A DNA stretch of 8,846 bases from assembly GCA_031275515.1 (NCBI GenBank), contig JAISOQ010000113.1, positions 1-8,846 on the forward strand. Direction: 5' to 3'. Shown piece after piece: positions 5,736 through 8,846 of this stretch (positions within the stretch are counted from its first letter, which is position 1; each line of letters starts with the position of its first letter). A model generated the notes under the pieces. The model was not told the DNA's origin. It searched no databases and saw nothing but the letters and a program-made list of their open reading frames with translations. A program made the position numbers and the translations under genes. The stretch is from Treponema sp. (GTDB lineage Bacteria > Spirochaetota > Spirochaetia > Treponematales > Breznakiellaceae).

Positions 5736-6272
5736 CTATTTTTTCTCTAAAAAATGGAAAAAATCTACAAAAGAACGACCGTACTCCTTTGACGATTCCA
5801 GAAAAAAACCCTCTATTCTATTATAGCCATCTTCCCGGGGTCTGTGCAAGAGTACCCGGGAGCCGGGATGTACCAGAGAGGAGGCCGCTATGGATTTAAG
5901 AAGGTCCGCTTTGTATTTATACGGGAAGGGGGGATCGCAAAAAATCACGTCAAAGGACTTTTTAGCCCGTAAGATATAGAGTTCGGCGGCCATAAAACGG
6001 CAATTTATCCGTACCGGGGATATGGAGACGTTTTTCAACAGGGTTTTCCGCTTTACAGGGTCTTTTTCAACCGCTTCCACCGGCGCGGCGCCCCGGGAAG
6101 CCGCCTCCAAGGCGATGATACCGGATCCGGAAAAAATGTCAAGAAAGGAAAACCCTGAAAGCCCCCCCAGAATCGCAAAGATCGATTCCCTCATGCGGTC
6201 CATAGCAGGCCGGATTTCACCTCCCGGAACTTCCACTTTCCGCCCCGCAAGTACGCCGCCGGTAATTCTCAT
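5736..6272 (-). CDS. rsmD: 16S rRNA (guanine-N2)-methyltransferase RsmD
   Basis: RsmD transfers a methyl group from S-adenosylmethionine to N2 of G966 in 16S rRNA during small-subunit assembly. The 178 residues match the family size (about 180-200). The N-terminus MRITGGVLAGRKVEVP fits the RIIGG..GR..L signature, followed by RPAMDRMRESIFAIL (21-35). The cofactor loop is FLDIFSGSGIIALEAASRGA (43-62), and the catalytic motif IV is CDPPF (112-116). All key elements are present. ATG at 6270-6272 lies 3 bp after the stop of the upstream hypothetical gene, so they form a two-gene unit; the ribosome site is weak, which suggests coupling. A hairpin of the local family lies 65 bp downstream. Confidence 0.92.
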   Translation of the reverse strand: MRITGGVLAGRKVEVPGGEIRPAMDRMRESIFAILGGLSGFSFLDIFSGSGIIALEAASRGAAPVEAVEKDPVKRKTLLKNVSISPVRINCRFMAAELYILRAKKSFDVIFCDPPFPYKYKADLLKSIAASSLVHPGSRVLLHRPREDGYNRIEGFFLESSKEYGRSFVDFFHFLEKK

Positions 6273-6275
6273 AAT

Positions 6276-6725
6276 TTATTTGAGGTTTTGGAGAAGTTCA
6301 CTTAACTCGTCTGAACTGACCACCGGGTCTACAGGCAGCCCCTCGATTTCAGAGCCGACTATATCGTCGATGGCCTTCCGCCGCTCCTGGGTATGGTTCC
6401 ACAGGAGGGTAAAGGAGTCGCGGATCGCCGGAAATTTGCCCGAAGAGATGGAGCTGTCCCCATTAATCAGGTCCGAAAGAACCGCCGCAAAAATCCGCTC
6501 GGTTTCGGCCAGATTGTGAAATTGTTCCATCCGCTCGATAAAACGTTTATTATCTGAAAGCTGCTCCAGAATAACGGCAAGGGTTTTATCGATAAAATTT
6601 ATATCATCCATCGTCTTTTCCAGAAACAAATCCGGATCGGTATCCAGAAGGAGCATATCCCGAATGATTCTGATTCGAGTATTGATGATGAAAATAGAAT
6701 CCTCAAAATTAATATGCTTATGCAT
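6276..6725 (-). CDS. Unrecognised helical soluble protein upstream of rsmD
   Basis: I do not recognise this family. From ATG 6723-6725 the product has 149 residues, begins MHKHINFEDSIFIINTRIRI and is predicted by eye to be almost wholly alpha-helical, acidic and without signal peptide or membrane segment (for example TDPDLFLEKTMDDINFIDKT and LAETERIFAAVLSDLINGD). The Asp/Glu-rich tail ends SSDELSELLQNLK. The frame stays open further upstream to a TTG at 6768-6770, but that codon lies inside the arm of a perfect hairpin repeat, so the ATG is preferred although its ribosome site is poor. The stop lies 3 bp before rsmD, so the two are probably co-transcribed; this alone does not show a role in ribosome maturation. 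Confidence 0.65.
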   Translation of the reverse strand: MHKHINFEDSIFIINTRIRIIRDMLLLDTDPDLFLEKTMDDINFIDKTLAVILEQLSDNKRFIERMEQFHNLAETERIFAAVLSDLINGDSSISSGKFPAIRDSFTLLWNHTQERRKAIDDIVGSEIEGLPVDPVVSSDELSELLQNLK

Positions 6726-6757
6726 AGCTTCTATATCGGCTTTATCAATTATTTTGT

Positions 6758-6794
6758 GAGGCTGTTTCAAAACTTGCGGTTTTGAAACAGCCTC
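6758..6794. terminator. Family hairpin B, perfect 16-bp stem after the epimerase gene
   Basis: GAGGCTGTTTCAAAAC (6758-6773) and GTTTTGAAACAGCCTC (6779-6794) are perfect reverse complements around a TTGCG loop. It lies 66 bp past the stop of the minus-strand epimerase-like gene and 32 bp before the preferred ATG of the next gene. Neither side has a long T run, but the stem is the strongest in the window. It resembles the hairpins at 5636 and 8030 (GAGGCTGT...CAAAAC) with compensating changes in both arms. Confidence 0.65.
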
Positions 6795-6860
6795 TTGTAA
6801 CTATTTAATTCAATCCGTCCTTCTGTCAGGTTCGCAGGCGCGAAACTCCCCCGCAGACCC

Positions 6861-7880
6861 CTAACCGGTTACTTCTTTTATCGCTTTTTCCCGGGCGGCT
6901 ATGACCCTGTCGCACCAGGCGTCGAATTCCCGGTCCTCCGTCTGATATTCCGGATGAGCCAGGATATATTCAATGGTTTGGCGTACCCCCTGGTCAAAGC
7001 GGACCGCAGCGGTAAAGCCAGGGACCAGGCGCTTGAGTTTGGCATTGTCAAAGACCGCCGAGTTAGCCTTATCCCCGATGAGTCCCCCCAAAAAGTCGTA
7101 GGATTTCCCGCAGAGGCTCAGGAACTCGCTTGAGACATGAACCGCCTTGAGGGATTTTCCCAGAACGTCCGCTATGGCGGCGTACACCTGGTTCCAGGTA
7201 ACCGTCTCGTCGGATGTGATGTGTACCGCCTCTCCTATGGCGTGGATGTTCCCTAAAAGCCCGATGAATCCCCTGGCAAAGTCGCTGTTATGGGTCATGG
7301 TCCAAAGGCTCGTGCCGTCGCCGTGGATGATCACCGGCTTCCCCTCGATGATCCGCTTGACTACCTGCCAGCTCCCGTTTTTCCCGTGGATACCTAAGGG
7401 GACGCTCCGCTCATCGTAGGTATGGCTGGGCCGCAGGATGGTGATGGGGAAGCCTTCTTCCCGGTACTTTTTAAGGAGAAAATCCTCGCAGGCGATTTTG
7501 TTCCGGGAGTATTCCCAAAAAGGGTTCGCCAGAGGGGTGCTTTCGGTAATGCGGTAATCGGCCAGGGGTTTCTGGTACGCGGATGCGGAACTGATAAACA
7601 CATACTGTTTGGTCTTCCCCTTAAAAAGCCGGTAATCCCGCTCAACCTGCTCTGCGGTAAAGGCGATAAAATCGGCCACTGCGTCAAAGGTCAGGTCTTT
7701 GAGCTTTTCCGCCGCGCCGGCTTCATCGGATATGTCACAAAGGATCTCCTCCGCCCTTCCCTGGAAGAGGCTGCTACGGTTCCCCCGGTTCAGAAGGTAT
7801 AATTTATGCCCTTCTTCCAAAAGCCGCCGGGAAATCGCGGTACTGATGGTTCCGGTTCCGCCTATGAATAAAACTCTCAT
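6861..7880 (-). CDS. NAD-dependent epimerase/dehydratase-like protein (extended SDR)
   Basis: This 339-residue protein belongs to the extended short-chain dehydrogenase/reductase superfamily, whose members usually act on nucleotide sugars or other sugars with NAD(P). The Rossmann start MRVLFIGGTGTIS (1-13) has Ser in place of the last Gly of GxxGxxG, as in the atypical CSP41-like subgroup. SSASAY (97-102) and YSRNK (124-128) supply the usual Ser and Tyr-x3-Lys active-site residues. ITILRPSHTY (147-155) and the WTMTHNSDFARGF segment (193-205) are typical of this subgroup. A good ribosome site GGAGG (7888-7892, minus) lies 7 nt before ATG 7878-7880, supporting the start. It stands alone between two family hairpins and downstream of a sugar ABC permease gene, so a role in sugar metabolism is plausible; the substrate cannot be told from sequence. 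Confidence 0.85.
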   Translation of the reverse strand: MRVLFIGGTGTISTAISRRLLEEGHKLYLLNRGNRSSLFQGRAEEILCDISDEAGAAEKLKDLTFDAVADFIAFTAEQVERDYRLFKGKTKQYVFISSASAYQKPLADYRITESTPLANPFWEYSRNKIACEDFLLKKYREEGFPITILRPSHTYDERSVPLGIHGKNGSWQVVKRIIEGKPVIIHGDGTSLWTMTHNSDFARGFIGLLGNIHAIGEAVHITSDETVTWNQVYAAIADVLGKSLKAVHVSSEFLSLCGKSYDFLGGLIGDKANSAVFDNAKLKRLVPGFTAAVRFDQGVRQTIEYILAHPEYQTEDREFDAWCDRVIAAREKAIKEVTG

Positions 7881-7952
7881 ACATATACCTCCGCTTCAAC
7901 TTCGCTATGCATCGGCCCTGCGCCTGGTCCGCTGGTTTAGGACTGTTTTCCT

Positions 7953-7961
7953 ATGATAGCA
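7953..7961 (-). promoter_or_regulatory. Possible extended -10 promoter for the epimerase gene
   Basis: Read on the minus strand this is TGCTATCAT, an extended -10 (TG-N-TATCAT), about 73 nt before the ATG at 7880. No good -35 hexamer is visible at 17 bp, which is tolerated for extended -10 promoters. The upstream hairpin at 8030-8063 would separate this unit from the permease gene, so an own promoter is expected here. Weak evidence only. Confidence 0.35.
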
Positions 7962-8029
7962 TATCCCGGACAAGAAATCTACGGCTCCCGCAGGGCTTTA
8001 TAAAAGGATGCGTTAAAATCTTACTAAAG

Positions 8030-8063
8030 AGGCTGTCCTAAAACTGAAGTTGTAGGACAGCCT
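8030..8063. terminator. Family hairpin C, just after the permease stop
   Basis: AGGCTGTCCTA (8030-8040) pairs perfectly with TAGGACAGCCT (8053-8063). One A-G mismatch follows, then AAC pairs with GTT around a TGAA tetraloop-like centre (8045-8048). This is the same plan as the hairpin at 5636-5671 in opposite orientation. It begins 6 nt after the TAG of the minus-strand permease gene, a typical place for a terminator; the T-rich flank (TTTCTT at 8063-8068) is on the plus-strand side, and the minus side shows CTTTAG then GATTTTAAC. Confidence 0.65.
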
Positions 8064-8069
8064 TTCTTG

Positions 8070-8846
8070 CTAAATTGACTTTTTCCGCGTTACATTTGAC
8101 AGGGCGACCGCGAGAATGATGATTATACCCCGGACGATGGTTTGCTGGCTGACGTTAAGCCCGCCAAGGATGAGGCCGTTGTTGATCATTCCCATCAGGA
8201 GCGAACCTATCAGGGTTCCGATAACAAAACCGGTTCCGCCGGCCATGCTGGTTCCCCCAAGGATAACGGCGGCGATTGTGGACATTTCGTCCCCTTCGCC
8301 AAAGGTATAGCGTCCGGCCTGCATTCGCCCGGCGTACAGGATTCCTGCGAAGGCCGCGAATGCGCCGCTCATGATAAAGGTTATCAGTTTGACCCTGCTG
8401 GTGTTAATTCCCGTAAAACGGGCCGCGGTTTCATTCCCCCCGGTGGCGAGGGTCTTTTTGCCAAAGGGCGTTTTGTTGAGCAAAACAACGCCGAATAGGA
8501 CAAACAGGATCGTCCAAATGAGGAGGACGGGGAAGCGGCCTCCGATGTTTCCAACTCCAAAAACAAAATTAAACGTTTCATTGGTGATAACGATAGCCGC
8601 CATATTGGTTATCCACATTCCCGTACCCCGGATAATGCCCATCATGCCCCGTGTCGCCAAAAACGCCGGTATTCCCAGTTTGGTTATGAGCAGGCCGTTG
8701 ACCGTACCAACAAGAACGCCTACCGCGATAGATGCGGCAAGCGCCAGAATTATGTTGTTTGTCGAACGCAGAATCAGGGCGCATACAAGAGAGGAAAGCG
8801 CGACTATTGATCCGATTGAAAGGTCGATCTGGGCGGCGCCGATTAC
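8070..8846 (-). CDS. Sugar ABC transporter permease, RbsC/XylH family (5' end outside window)
   Basis: The frame is open from the TAG at 8070-8072 to the right edge and yields 258 C-terminal residues, so the gene continues beyond 8846; the TTG near 8660 is only an internal Leu codon. The visible start carries QIDLSIGSIVALSS, matching the GG-IDLS-VGS signature of RbsC-type permeases, followed by VNGLLITKLGIPAFLATRGM (family: NG.LI.K..IP.FIATL.T). Later come TGGNETAARFTGINTSRVK (family: G.N..AA..SGI......K), the cytoplasmic loop thought to contact the ATPase, and GGTSMAGGTGFVIGTLIGSL (family: GG.S..GG.G...GT..G). Several hydrophobic membrane segments are evident. Such permeases import ribose, xylose or related sugars with an RbsA-type ATPase and RbsB-type binding protein, expected outside the window. 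The sugar cannot be assigned. Confidence 0.92.
   Translation of the reverse strand, partial: VIGAAQIDLSIGSIVALSSLVCALILRSTNNIILALAASIAVGVLVGTVNGLLITKLGIPAFLATRGMMGIIRGTGMWITNMAAIVITNETFNFVFGVGNIGGRFPVLLIWTILFVLFGVVLLNKTPFGKKTLATGGNETAARFTGINTSRVKLITFIMSGAFAAFAGILYAGRMQAGRYTFGEGDEMSTIAAVILGGTSMAGGTGFVIGTLIGSLLMGMINNGLILGGLNVSQQTIVRGIIIILAVALSNVTRKKSI

Noticed and set aside
6731..6738. A second sigma-28-like -10 box, GCCGATAT on the minus strand, just before the ATG at 6725
   Set aside because: No TAAA lies at the required 14-16 nt distance, the start codon would be only about 5 nt downstream, and the bases also read as codons of the open frame. Probably coincidence.
8578..8784. Separate small minus-strand frame over the upstream part of the permease
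   Set aside because: It is in a different frame; the true permease frame continues uninterrupted through this stretch to the window edge, so there is no frameshift or extra gene.
1..8846. CRISPR array, tRNA, rRNA, riboswitch or defence-system genes
   Set aside because: Looked for spaced direct repeats, cloverleaf genes and known defence proteins; none are visible in the window.

Overview
The window looks like a piece of a spirochaete chromosome, most likely a Treponema of the insect-gut type. The reasons are a FlgF-FlgG-rod-binding-protein cluster of the spirochaete/Bacillus flhO-flhP kind behind a sigma-28-like promoter, TPR-rich housekeeping neighbours, moderately GC-rich genes separated by AT-rich gaps, and a family of intergenic hairpins of a type I associate with treponemes. 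The genus is an inference; no rRNA or other marker gene is present.

Left edge (1-774): debris and regulation. A C-terminal coding fragment runs in from outside (2-88). It is followed by the DNA-binding head of a LacI-type repressor (from 150) that loses family sequence after about residue 62 and runs into a 126-bp palindromic element (356-481). That element has an outer inverted repeat enclosing two perfect 11-bp hairpins built on the same 9-mer. No remainder of the repressor is visible beyond it. An AT-rich gap follows, with a decayed copy of the hairpin family seen further right and then a sigma-28/sigma-D-like promoter.

Plus-strand flagellar operon (775-2960): flgF-like (TTG start), flgG-like and a FlgJ-type rod-binding protein without a muramidase domain, tightly spaced with good ribosome sites. 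They should build the distal rod of the periplasmic flagellum. The operon's last 10 bp overlap the 3' end of the convergent rlmN.

Minus-strand block (2951-8846), in order of transcription from the right: the C-terminal 258 residues of an RbsC-family sugar ABC permease (open at the edge); a hairpin; an NAD-dependent epimerase/dehydratase-like extended SDR protein; a hairpin; an unrecognised helical protein followed 3 bp later by rsmD (16S rRNA guanine methyltransferase); a hairpin; then a translationally coupled trio of a small TPR-like protein, a 10-TPR protein and rlmN (23S rRNA/tRNA m2A methyltransferase).

The three intact hairpins (5636-5671, 6758-6794, 8030-8063) share sequence and each lies just 3' of a minus-strand gene. 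This suggests a dispersed repeat family used as transcript 3' ends. The most notable unexplained structures are the Y-shaped element at 356-481 and this hairpin family. I see no CRISPR array, tRNA, rRNA or complete insertion sequence.
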